Shown piece by piece: positions 24,001 through 36,114 of a stretch of 64,000 nt of DNA. The position numbers were made by a program, and so were the translations under genes. The notes beneath the pieces were generated by a model. The model was not told where the DNA came from. It saw only the letters and a list, made by a program, of their open reading frames with translations, and did no database searches. The DNA comes from Auanema rhodensis. Taxonomy: Eukaryota; Nematoda; Chromadorea; Rhabditida; Rhabditidae. Position 1 is the first letter of the stretch; each line of letters begins with the position of its first letter. The stretch covers positions 2,356,001-2,420,000 of the forward strand of contig OZ059896.1 in NCBI GenBank assembly GCA_964057225.1. Reading direction: 5' to 3'.

Positions 24001-27000
24001 TCGTTTGAAAAATGATGCATTAGTGTATGTTGAGTTTCCATGTACACTCAACATTGCTTCCAAAAACATTTTGACAAAATTTTTTCGAAAAATTTCAAAA
24101 TAATTTCGCAAAAAGTAGATGTTTTTAGATTCCTTTTTTTGAGGCAAAAACGATGGACAATGTTATTCAACGAAAAAATTAATTCTTCAGGGTGAAAATC
24201 GAGGATATAAGTGTGAACTTATATCAGTTGATATCTCGGTGCATTTTTAAGCTAGCGCAAATCTGATAACACAGATCGACGCAGCTTAAAAATCCGCATC
24301 GAATGCATTATACTACATGGAGAAACGCTCATCACAAAAATTAGTTATGATCGTTTGAAAAATGATGCATTAGTGTATGTTGAGTTTCCATGTACACTCA
24401 ACATTGCTTCCAAAAACATTTTGACAAAATTTTTTCGAAAAATTTCAAAATAATTTCGCAAAAAGTAGATGTTTTTAGATTCCTTTTTTTGAGGCAAAAA
24501 CGATGGACAATGTTATTCAACGAAAAAATTAATTCTTCAGGGTGAAAATCGAGGATATAAGTGTGAACTTATATCAGTTAATATCTCGGTGCATTTTTAA
24601 GCTAGCGCAAATCTGATAACACAGATCGACGCAGCTTAAAAAACCGCATCGAATGCACTATATTACATTGAGAAAAGCTTAATACAAAAATTAGTTATGA
24701 TCGTTTGAAAAATGATGCATTAGTGTATGTTGAGTTTCCATGTACACTCAAAATTGCTTCCAAAAACATTTTGACAAAAATGTTTTCGAAAAATTTCAAA
24801 ATAATTTAGCAAAAAGTAGATGTTTTTAGATTCCTTTTTTCAAGGCAAAAACGATGGACAATGTTATTCAACGAAAAAATTAATTCTTCAGGGTGAAAAT
24901 CGAGGATATAAGTGTGAACTTATATCAGTTGATATCTCGGTGCATTTTTAAGCTAGCGCAAATCTGATAACACAGATCGACGCAGCTTAGAAATCCGCAT
25001 CGAATGCACTATATTACATTGAGGAAAGCTTAATACAAAAATTAGTTATGATTGTTTGAAAAATGATGCATTAGTGTATGTTGAGTTTCCATGTACACTC
25101 AAAATTGCTTCCAAAAACATTTTGACAAAAATTTTTTCGAAAAATTTCAAAATAATTTAGCAAAAAGTAGATGTTTTTAGATTCCTTCTTTCAAGGCAAA
25201 AACGATGGACAATGTTATTCAACGAAAAAATTAATTCTTCAGGGTGAAAATCGAGGATATAAGTGTGAACTTATATCAGTTGATATCTCGGTGCATTTTT
25301 AAGCTAGCGCAAATCTGATAACACAGATCGACGCAGCTTAAAAGTCCGCATCGAATGCACTATACTACATTAAGAAAAGCTTAATACAAAAATTAGTTAT
25401 GATCGTTTGAAAAATGATGCATTAGTGTATGTTGAGTTTCCATGTACACTCAAAATTGCTTCCAAAAACATTTTGACAAAAATTTTTTCGAAAAATTTCA
25501 AAATAATTTAGCAAAAAGTAGATGTTTTTAGATTCCTTCTCTCAAGGCAAAAACGATGGGCAATGTTATTCAACGAAAAAATTAATTCTTCAGGGTGAAA
25601 ATCGAGGATATAAGTGTGAACTTATATCAGTTGATATCTCGGTGCATTTTTAAGCTAGCGCAAATCTGATAACACAGATCGACGCAGCTTAAAAATCCGC
25701 ATCGAATGCATTATACTACATGGAGAAACGCTCATCACAAAAATTAGTTATGATCGTTTGAAAAATGATGCATTAGTGTATGTTGAGTTTCCATGTACAC
25801 TCAACATTGCTTCCAAAAACATTTTGACAAAATTTTTTCGAAAAATTTCAAAATAATTTCGCAAAAAGTAGATGTTTTTAGATTCCTTTTTTTGAGGCAA
25901 AAACGATGGACAATGTTATTCAACGAAAAAATTAATTCTTCAGGGTGAAAATCGAGGATATAAGTGTGAACTTATATCAGTTGATATCTCGGTGCATTTT
26001 TAAGCTAGCGCAAATCTGATAACACAGATCGACGCAGCTTAAAAATCCGCATCGAATGCATTATACTACATGGAGAAACGCTCATCACAAAAATTAGTTA
26101 TGATCGTTTGAAAAATGATGCATTAGTGTATGTTGAGTTTCCATGTACACTCAACATTGCTTCCAAAAACATTTTGACAAAATTTTTTCGAAAAATTTCA
26201 AAATAATTTAGCAAAAAGTAGATGTTTTTAGATTCCTTCTTTCAAGGCAAAAACGATGGGCAATGTTATTCAACGAAAAAATTAATTCTTCAGGGTGAAA
26301 ATCGTGGATATAAGTGTGAACTTATATCAGTTGATATCTCGGTGCATTTTTAAGCTAGCGCAAATCTGATAACACAGATCGACGCAGCTTAAAAATCCGC
26401 ATCGAATGCATTTTACTACATGGAGAAACGCTCATCACAAAAATTAGTTATGATCGTTTGAAAAATGATGCATTAGTGTATGTTGAGTTTCCATGTACAC
26501 TCAACATTGCTTCCAAAAACATTTTGACAAAATTTTTTCGAAAAATTTCAAAATAATTTCGCAAAAAGTAGATGTTTTTAGATTCCTTTTTTTGAGGCAA
26601 AAACGATGGACAATGTTATTCAACGAAAAAATTAATTCTTCAGGGTGAAAATCGAGGATATAAGTGTGAACTTATATCAGTTGATATCTCGGTGCATTTT
26701 TAAGCTAGCGCAAATCTGATAACACAGATCGACGCAGCTTAAAAATCCGCATCGAATGCATTATACTACATGGAGAAACGCTCATCACAAAAATTAGTTA
26801 TGATCGTTTGAAAAATGATGCATTAGTGTATGTTGAGTTTCCATGTACACTCAACATTGCTTCCAAAAACATTTTGACAAAATTTTTTCGAAAAATTTCA
26901 AAATAATTTCGCAAAAAGTAGATGTTTTTAGATTCCTTTTTTTGAGGCAAAAACGATGGACAATATTATTCAACGAAAAAATTAATTCTTCAGGGTGAAA

Positions 27001-27700
27001 ATCGAGGATATAAGTGTGAACTTATATCAGTTAATATCTCGGTGCATTTTTAAGCTAGCGCAAATCTGATAACACAGATCGACGCAGCTTAAAAAACCGC
27101 ATCGAATGCACTATATTACATTGAGAAAAGCTTAATACAAAAATTAGTTATGATCGTTTGAAAAATGATGCATTAGTGTATGTTGAGTTTCCATGTACAC
27201 TCAACATTGCTTCCAAAAACATTTTGACAAAAATTTTTTCGAAAAATTTCAAAATAATTTAGCAAAAAGTAGATGTTTTTAGATTCCTTTTTTCAAAACA
27301 AAAACGATGGACAATGTTATTCAACGAAAAAATTAATTCTTCAGGGTGAAAATCGAGGATATAAGTGTGAACTTATATCAGATGATATCTAGGTGCATTT
27401 TTAAGCTAGCGCAAATCTGATAACACAGATCGACGCAGCTTAAAAATCCGCATCGAATGCACTATATTACATTGAGGAAAGCTTAATACAAAAATTAGTT
27501 ATGATCGTTTGAAAAATGATGCATTAGTGTATGTTGAGTTTCCATGTACACTCAAAATTGCTTCCAAAAACATTTTGACAAAAATTTTTTCGAAAAATTT
27601 CAAAATAATTTAGCAAAAAGTAGATGTTTTTAGATTCCTTCTTTCAAGGCAAAAACGATGGACAATGTTATTCAACGAAAAAATTAATTCTTCAGGGTGA
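19991..27700. repeat. 8-mer then 7-mer higher-order array, three copies
   Basis: The units are M58-M65 (19991-22794, 2804 bp), M66-M72 (22795-25247, 2453 bp) and M73-M79 (25248-27700, 2453 bp). Shared order: CTTCTCTCAAGG/GATGGGC; class S; class S front with TTTAGC/GATGGGC; GCATTTTACT class S; class S; AAAAAACCGC with AAATGTTTTCG; CTTAGAAATCC with GATTGTTTG. The first unit has an eighth monomer, M65 (22444), absent from the next two. The third unit diverges at its end: M78 has TTTTTTCAAAACAAAA, and M79 is the first monomer with CAGATGATATCTAGG. Confidence 0.9.
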
Positions 27701-30700
27701 AAATCGAGGATATAAGTGTGAACTTATATCAGTTGATATCTCGGTGCATTTTTAAGCTAGCGCAAATCTGATAACACAGATCGACGCAGCTTAAAAATCC
27801 GCATCGAATGCATTATACTACATGGAGAAACGCTCATCACAAAAATTAGTTATGATCGTTTGAAAAATGATGCATTAGTGTATGTTGAGTTTCCATGTAC
27901 ACTCAACATTGCTTCCAAAAACATTTTGACAAAATTTTTTCGAAAAATTTCAAAATAATTTCGCAAAAAGTAGATGTTTTTAGATTCCTTTTTTTGAGGC
28001 AAAAACGATGGACAATGTTATTCAACGAAAAAATTAATTCTTCAGGGTGAAAATCGAGGATATAAGTGTGAACTTATATCAGTTAATATCTCGGTGCATT
28101 TTTAAGCTAGCGCAAATCTGATAACACAGATCGACGCAGCTTAAAAGTCCGCATCGAATGCACTATACTACATTAAGAAAGGCTTAATACAAAAATTAGT
28201 TATGATCGTTTGAAAAATGATGCATTAGTGTATGTTGAGTTTCCATGTACACTCAAAATTGCTTCCAAAAACATTTTGACAAAAATTTTTTCGAAAAATT
28301 TCAAAATAATTTAGCAAAAAGTAGATGTTTTTAGATTCCTTCTTTCAAGGCAAAAACGATGGACAATGTTATTCAACGAAAAAATTAATTCTTCAGGGTG
28401 AAAATCGAGGATATAAGTGTGAACTTATATCAGTTGATATCTCGGTGCATTTTTAAGCTAGCGCAAATCTGATAACACAGATCGACGCAGCTTAAAAATC
28501 CGCATCGAATGCATTATACTACATGGAGAAACGCTCATCACAAAAATTAGTTATGATCGTTTGAAAAATGATGCATTAGTGTATGTTGAGTTTCCATGTA
28601 CACTCAACATTGCTTCCAAAAACATTTTGACAAAATTTTTTCGAAAAATTTCAAAATAATTTCGCAAAAAGTAGATGTTTTTAGATTCCTTTTTTTGAGG
28701 CAAAAACGATGGACAATGTTATTCAACGAAAAAATTAATTCTTCAGGGTGAAAATCGAGGATATAAGTGTGAACTTATATCAGTTAATATCTCGGTGCAT
28801 TTTTAAGCTAGCGCAAATCTGATAACACAGATCGACGCAGCTTAAAAGTCCGCATCGAATGCACTATACTACATTAAGAAAGGCTTAATACAAAAATTAG
28901 TTATGATCGTTTGAAAAATGATGCATTAGTGTATGTTGAGTTTCCATGTACACTCAAAATTGCTTCCAAAAACATTTTGACAAAAATTTTTTCGAAAAAT
29001 TTCAAAATAATTTCGCAAAAAGTAGATGTTTTTAGATTCCTTTTTTTGAGGCAAAAACGATGGACAATGTTATTCAACGAAAAAATTAATTCTTCAGGGT
29101 GAAAATCGAGGATATAAGTGTGAACTTATATCAGTTGATATCTCGGTGCATTTTTAAGCTAGCGCAAATCTGATAACACAGATCGACGCAGCTTAAAAAT
29201 CCGCATCGAATGCATTATACTACATGGAGAAACGCTCATCACAAAAATTAGTTATGATCGTTTGAAAAATGATGCATTAGTGTATGTTGAGTTTCCATGT
29301 ACACTCAACATTGCTTCCAAAAACATTTTGACAAAATTTTTTCGAAAAATTTCAAAATAATTTCGCAAAAAGTAGATGTTTTTAGATTCCTTTTTTTGAG
29401 GCAAAAACGATGGACAATGTTATTCAACGGAAAAATTAATTCTTCAGGGTGAAAATCGAGGATATAAGTGTGAACTTATATCAGTTGATATCTCGGTGCA
29501 TTTTTAAGCTAGCGCAAATCTGATAACACAGATCGACGCAGCTTAAAAATCCGCATCGAATGCATTATACTACATGGAGAAACGCTCATCACAAAAATTA
29601 GTTATGATCGTTTGAAAAATGATGCATTAGTGTATGTTGAGTTTCCATGTACACTCAACATTGCTTCCAAAAACATTTTGACAAAATTTTTTCGAAAAAT
29701 TTCAAAATAATTTCGCAAAAAGTAGATGTTTTTAGATTCCTTTTTTTGAGGCAAAAACGATGGACAATGTTATTCAACGGAAAAATTAATTCTTCAGGGT
29801 GAAAATCGAGGATATAAGTGTGAACTTATATCAGTTAATATCTCGGTGCATTTTTAAGCTAGCGCAAATCTGATAACACAGATCGACGCAGCTTAAAAAT
29901 CCGCATCGAAAGCATTATACTACATGGAGAAACGCTCATCACAAAAATTAGTTATGATCGTTTGAAAAATGATGCATTAGTGTATGTTGAGTTTCCATGT
30001 ACACTCAACATTGCTTCCAAAAACATTTTGACAAAATTTTTTCGAAAAATTTCAAAATAATTTCGCAAAAAGTAGATGTTTTTAGATTCCTTTTTTTGAG
30101 GCAAAAACGATGGACAATGTTATTCAACGAAAAAATTAATTCTTCAGGGTGAAAATCGAGGATATAAGTGTGAACTTATATCAGTTGATATCTCGGTGCA
30201 TTTTTAAGCTAGCGCAAATCTGATAACACAGATCGACGCAGCTTAAAAATCCGCATCGAATGCATTATACTACATGGAGGAACGCTCATCACAAAAATTA
30301 GTTATGATCGTTTGAAAAATGATGCATTAGTGTATGTTGAGTTTCCATGTACACTCAACATTGCTTCCAAAAACATTTTGACAAAATTTTTTCGAAAAAT
30401 TTCAAAATAATTTCGCAAAAAGTAGATGTTTTTAGATTCCTTTTTTTGAGGCAAAAACGATGGACAATGTTATTCAACGGAAAAATTAATTCTTCAGGGT
30501 GAAAATCGAGGATATAAGTGTGAACTTATATCAGTTAATATCTCGGTGCATTTTTAAGCTAGCGCAAATCTGATAACACAGATCGACGCAGCTTAAAAGT
30601 CCGCATCGAATGCACTATACTACATTAAGAAAGGCTTAATACAAAAATTAGTTATGATCGTTTGAAAAATGATGCATTAGTGTATGTTGAGTTTCCATGT

Positions 30701-30853
30701 ACACTCAAAATTGCTTCCAAAAACATTTTGACAAAAATTTTTTCGAAAAATTTCAAAATAATTTCGCAAAAAGTAGATGTTTTTAGATTCCTTTTTTTGA
30801 GGCAAAAACGATGGACAATGTTATTCAACGAAAAAATTAATTCTTCAGGGTGA
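27701..30853. repeat. Alternating class S and class L monomers, M80-M88
   Basis: M80, M82, M84, M85, M86 and M87 are class S; M84, M85 and M87 share AACGGAAAAA near the end. M81, M83 and M88 are class L with TTAAGAAAGGC, but M83 (28752) and M88 (30503) switch to class S sequence (TTTCGC, TTTTTTTGAGG) after the five-A run. M86 carries GAAAGCATT, a marker seen again in M95, M139, M150 and M168. No fixed higher-order period is evident. Confidence 0.8.
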
Positions 30854-33800
30854 AAATCGAGGATATAAGTGTGAACTTATATCAGTTGATATCTCGGTGC
30901 ATTTTTAAGCTAGCGCAAATCTGATAACACAGATCGACGCAGCTTAAAAATCCGCATCGAATGCACTATATTACATTGAGGAAAGCTTAATACAAAAATT
31001 AGTTATGATTGTTTGAAAAATGATGCATTAGTGTATGTTGAGTTTCCATGTACACTCAAAATTGCTTCCAAAAACATTTTGACAAAAATTTTTTCGAAAA
31101 ATTTCAAAATAATTTAGCAAAAAGTAGATGTTTTTAGATTCCTTCTTTCAAGGCAAAAACGATGGACAATGTTATTCAACGAAAAAATTAATTCTTCAGG
31201 GTGAAAATCGAGGATATAAGTGTGAACTTATATCAGTTGATATCTCGGTGCATTTTTAAGCTAGCGCAAATCTGATAACACAGATCGACGCAGCTTAAAA
31301 ATCCGCATCGAATGCATTATACTACATGGAGAAACGCTCATCACAAAAATTAGTTATGATCGTTTGAAAAATGATGCATTAGTGTATGTTGAGTTTCCAT
31401 GTACACTCAAAATTGCTTCCAAAAACATTTTGACAAAAATTTTTTCGAAAAATTTCAAAATAATTTAGCAAAAAGTAGATGTTTTTAGATTCCTTCTTTC
31501 AAGGCAAAAACGATGGACAATGTTATTCAACGAAAAAATTAATTCTTCAGGGTGAAAATCGAGGATATAAGTGTGAACTTATATCAGTTAATATCTCGGT
31601 GCATTTTTAAGCTAGCGCAAATCTGATAACACAGATCGACGCAGCTTAAAAAACCGCATCGAATGCACTATATTACATTGAGAAAAGCTTAATACAAAAA
31701 TTAGTTATGATCGTTTGAAAAATGATGCATTAGTGTATGTTGAGTTTCCATGTACACTCAACATTGCTTCCAAAAACATTTTGACAAAAATTTTTTCGAA
31801 AAATTTCAAAATAATTTAGCAAAAAGTAGATGTTTTTAGATTCCTTTTTTCAAGGCAAAAACGATGGACAATGTTATTCAACGAAAAAATTAATTCTTCA
31901 GGGTGAAAATCGAGGATATAAGTGTGAACTTATATCAGATGATATCTAGGTGCATTTTTAAGCTAGCGCAAATCTGATAACACAGATCGACGCAGCTTAA
32001 AAATCCGCATCGAATGCACTATATTACATTGAGGAAAGCTTAATACAAAAATTAGTTATGATCGTTTGAAAAAAGATGCATTAGTGTATGTTGAGTTTCC
32101 ATGTACACTCAAAATTGCTTCCAAAAACATTTTGACAAAAATTTTTTCGAAAAATTTCAAAATAATTTAGCGAAAAGTAGATGTTTTTAGATTCCTTTTT
32201 TCAAGGCAAAAACGATGGACAATGTTATTCAACGAAAAAATTAATTCTTCAGGGTGAAAATCGAGGATATAAGTGTGAACTTATATCAGATGATATCTAG
32301 GTGCATTTTTAAGCTAGCGCAAATCTGATAACACAGATCGACGCAGCTTAAAAATCCGCATCGAATGCACTATATTACATTGAGGAAAGCTTAATACAAA
32401 AATTAGTTATGATCGTTTGAAAAAAGATGCATTAGTGTATGTTGAGTTTCCATGTACACTCAAAATTGCTTCCAAAAACATTTTGACAAAAATTTTTTCG
32501 AAAAATTTCAAAATAATTTAGCAAAAAGTAGATGTTTTTAGATTCCTTTTTTCAAGGCAAAAACGATGGACAATGTTATTCAACGAAAAAATTAATTCTT
32601 CAGGGTGAAAATCGAGGATATAAGTGTGAACTTATATCAGATGATATCTAGGTGCATTTTTAAGCTAGCGCAAATCTGATAACACAGATCGACGCAGCTT
32701 AAAAATCCGCATCGAATGCACTATATTACATTGAGGAAAGCTTAATACAAAAATTAGTTATGATCGTTTGAAAAATGATGCATTAGTGTATGTTGAGTTT
32801 CCATGTACACTCAACATTGCTTCCAAAAACATTTTGACAAAATTTTTTCGAAAAATTTCAAAATAATTTCGCAAAAAGTAGATGTTTTTAGATTCCTTCT
32901 TTCAAGGCAAAAACGATGGACAATGTTATTCAACGAAAAAATTAATTCTTCAGGGTGAAAATCGAGGATATAAGTGTGAACTTATATCAGTTGATATCTC
33001 GGTGCATTTTTAAGCTAGCGCAAATCTGATAACACAGATCGACGCAGCTTAAAAATCCGCATCGAAAGCATTATACTACATGGAGAAACGCTCATCACAA
33101 AAATTAGTTATGATCGTTTGAAAAATGATGCATTAGTGTATGTTGAGTTTCCATGTACACTCAACATTGCTTCCAAAAACATTTTGACAAAATTTTTTCG
33201 AAAAATTTCAAAATAATTTCGCAAAAAGTAGATGTTTTTAGATTCCTTTTTTTGAGGCAAAAACGATGGACAATGTTATTCAACGAAAAAATTAATTCTT
33301 CAGGGTGAAAATCGAGGATATAAGTGTGAACTTATATCAGTTAATATCTCGGTGCATTTTTAAGCTAGCGCAAATCTGATAACACAGATCGACGCAGCTT
33401 AAAAGTCCGCATCGAATGCACTATACTACATTAAGAAAGGCTTAATACAAAAATTAGTTATGATCGTTTGAAAAATGATGCATTAGTGTATGTTGAGTTT
33501 CCATGTACACTCAAAATTGCTTCCAAAAACATTTTGACAAAAATTTTTTCGAAAAATTTCAAAATAATTTAGCAAAAAGTAGATGTTTTTAGATTCCTTC
33601 TTTCAAGGCAAAAACGATGGACAATGTTATTCAACGAAAAAATTAATTCTTCAGGGAGAAAATCGAGGATATAAGTGTGAACTTATATCAGTTGATATCT
33701 CGGTGCATTTTTAAGCTAGCGCAAATCTGATAACACAGATCGACGCAGCTTAAAAATCCGCATCGAATGCACTATATTACATTGAGGAAAGCTTAATACA

Positions 33801-35413
33801 ACAATTAGTTATGATCGTTTGAAAAATGATGCATTAGTGTATGTTGAGTTTCCATGTACACTCAAAATTGCTTCCAAAAACATTTTGACAAAAATTTTTT
33901 CGAAAAATTCCAAATAATTTAGCAAAAAGTAGATGTTTTTAGATTCCTTCTTTCAAGGCAAAAACGATGGACAATGTTATTCAACGAAAAAATTAATTCT
34001 TCAGGGTGAAAATCGAGGATATAAGTGTGAACTTATATCAGTTGATATCTCGGTGCATTTTTAAGCTAGCGCAAATCTGATAACACAGATCGACGCAGCT
34101 TAAAAATCCGCATCGAATGCACTATATTACATTGAGGAAAGCTTAATACAAAAATTAGTTATGATTGTTTGAAAAATGATGCATTAGTGTATGTTGAGTT
34201 TCCATGTACACTCAAAATTGCTTCCAAAAACATTTTGACAAAAATTTTTTCGAAAAATTTCAAAATAATTTAGCAAAAAGTAGATGTTTTTAGATTCCTT
34301 CTTTCAAGGCAAAAACGATGGACAATGTTATTCAACGAAAAAATTAATTCTTCAGGGTGAAAATCGAGGATATAAGTGTGAACTTATATCAGTTGATATC
34401 TCGGTGCATTTTTAAGCTAGCGCAAATCTGATAACACAGATCGACGCAGCTTAAAAATCCGCATCGAATGCATTATACTACATGGAGAAACGCTCATCAC
34501 AAAAATTAGTTATGATCGTTTGAAAAATGATGCATTAGTGTATGTTGAGTTTCCATGTACACTCAAAATTGCTTCCAAAAACATTTTGACAAAAATTTTT
34601 TCGAAAAATTTCAAAATAATTTAGCAAAAAGTAGATGTTTTTAGATTCCTTCTTTCAAGGCAAAAACGATGGACAATGTTATTCAACGAAAAAATTAATT
34701 CTTCAGGGTGAAAATCGAGGATATAAGTGTGAACTTATATCAGTTAATATCTCGGTGCATTTTTAAGCTAGCGCAAATCTGATAACACAGATCGACGCAG
34801 CTTAAAAAACCGCATCGAATGCACTATATTACATTGAGAAAAGCTTAATACAAAAATTAGTTATGATCGTTTGAAAAATGATGCATTAGTGTATGTTGAG
34901 TTTCCATGTACACTCAACATTGCTTCCAAAAACATTTTGACAAAAATTTTTTCGAAAAATTTCAAAATAATTTAGCAAAAAGTAGATGTTTTTAGATTCC
35001 TTTTTTCAAGGCAAAAACGATGGACAATGTTATTCAACGAAAAAATTAATTCTTCAGGGTGAAAATCGAGGATATAAGTGTGAACTTATATCAGATGATA
35101 TCTAGGTGCATTTTTAAGCTAGCGCAAATCTGATAACACAGATCGACGCAGCTTAAAAATCCGCATCGAATGCACTATATTACATTGAGGAAAGCTTAAT
35201 ACAAAAATTAGTTATGATCGTTTGAAAAAAGATGCATTAGTGTATGTTGAGTTTCCATGTACACTCAAAATTGCTTCCAAAAACATTTTGACAAAAATTT
35301 TTTCGAAAAATTTCAAAATAATTTAGCAAAAAGTAGATGTTTTTAGATTCCTTTTTTCAAGGCAAAAACGATGGACAATGTTATTCAACGAAAAAATTAA
35401 TTCTTCAGGGTGA
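30854..35413. repeat. Four-monomer block copied at 9-monomer spacing (M89-M92 and M98-M101)
   Basis: M89-M92 (30854-32257) and M98-M101 (34010-35413) share ordered markers: GATTGTTTG with TTGAGG; a class S front (GCATT, CATGGAG) with class L end (A207, five A, TTTAGC); AAAAAACCGC with C207; CAGATGATATCTAGG with AAAAAAGATG. The offset is 3156 bp. Between them lie M93 and M94 (further CAGATG monomers) and the trimer M95-M97. M92 contains TAGCGAAAAG at about 32169, the one early occurrence I saw of a variant that is common after 44.5 kb. Confidence 0.82.
32959..34009. repeat. Marker trimer M95-M97, also at 52245-53295 and 58559-59608
   Basis: Ordered markers are GAAAGCATT class S; TTAAGAAAGGC with AGGGAGAAAATC at the junction; then CAACAATTAG with a 1-bp deletion giving AAATTCCAAATAATTT. 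The same trimer occurs as M150-M152 and M168-M170, 19286 and 25599 bp further on. In the third copy the middle monomer (M169) has a different body (TTGAGG, C207, four A) but keeps AGGGAG. The shared deletion makes independent origin unlikely. Confidence 0.85.
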
Positions 35414-36114
35414 AAATCGAGGATATAAGTGTGAACTTATATCAGTTGATATCTCGGTGCATTTTTAAGCTAGCGCAAATCTGATAACACAGATCGACGC
35501 AGCTTAAAAATCCGCATCGAATGCATTATACTACATGAAGAAACGCTCATCACAAAAATTAGTTATGATCGTTTGAAAAATGATGCATTAGTGTATGTTG
35601 AGTTTCCATGTACACTCAACATTGCTTCCAAAAACATTTTGACAAAATGTTTTCGAAAAATTTCAAAATAATTTCGCAAAAAGTAGATGTTTTTAGATTC
35701 CTTTTTTTGAGGCAAAAACGATGGACAATGTTATTCAACGAAAAAATTAATTCTTCAGGGTGAAAATCGAGGATATAAGTGTGAACTTATATCAGTTGAT
35801 ATCTCGGTGCATTTTTAAGCTAGCGCAAATCTGATAACATAGATCGACGCAGCTTAAAAGTCCGCATCGAATGCACTATACTACACGGAGAAACGCTCAT
35901 CACAAAAATTAGTTATGATCGTTTGAAAAATGATGCATTAGTGTATGTTGAGTTTCCATGTACACTCAAAATTGCTTCCAAAAACATTTTGACAAAAATT
36001 TTTTCGAAAAATTTCAAAATAATTTAGCAAAAAGTAGATGTTTTTAGATTCCTTTTTTCAAGGCAAAAACGATGGACAATGTTATTCAACGAAAAAATTA
36101 ATTCTTCAGGGTGA
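35414..36114. repeat. M102 and M103, single variant monomers
   Basis: M102 (35414) is class S with CATGAAG and AAAATGTTTTCG. M103 (35764) has CATAGATC, TACACGGAG with GCTCATCAC, A207, five A and TTTTTTCAAGG. M103-type monomers recur at M143 (49790), M155 (53998) and M173 (60311), always with the TACACGGAG marker. Confidence 0.8.
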
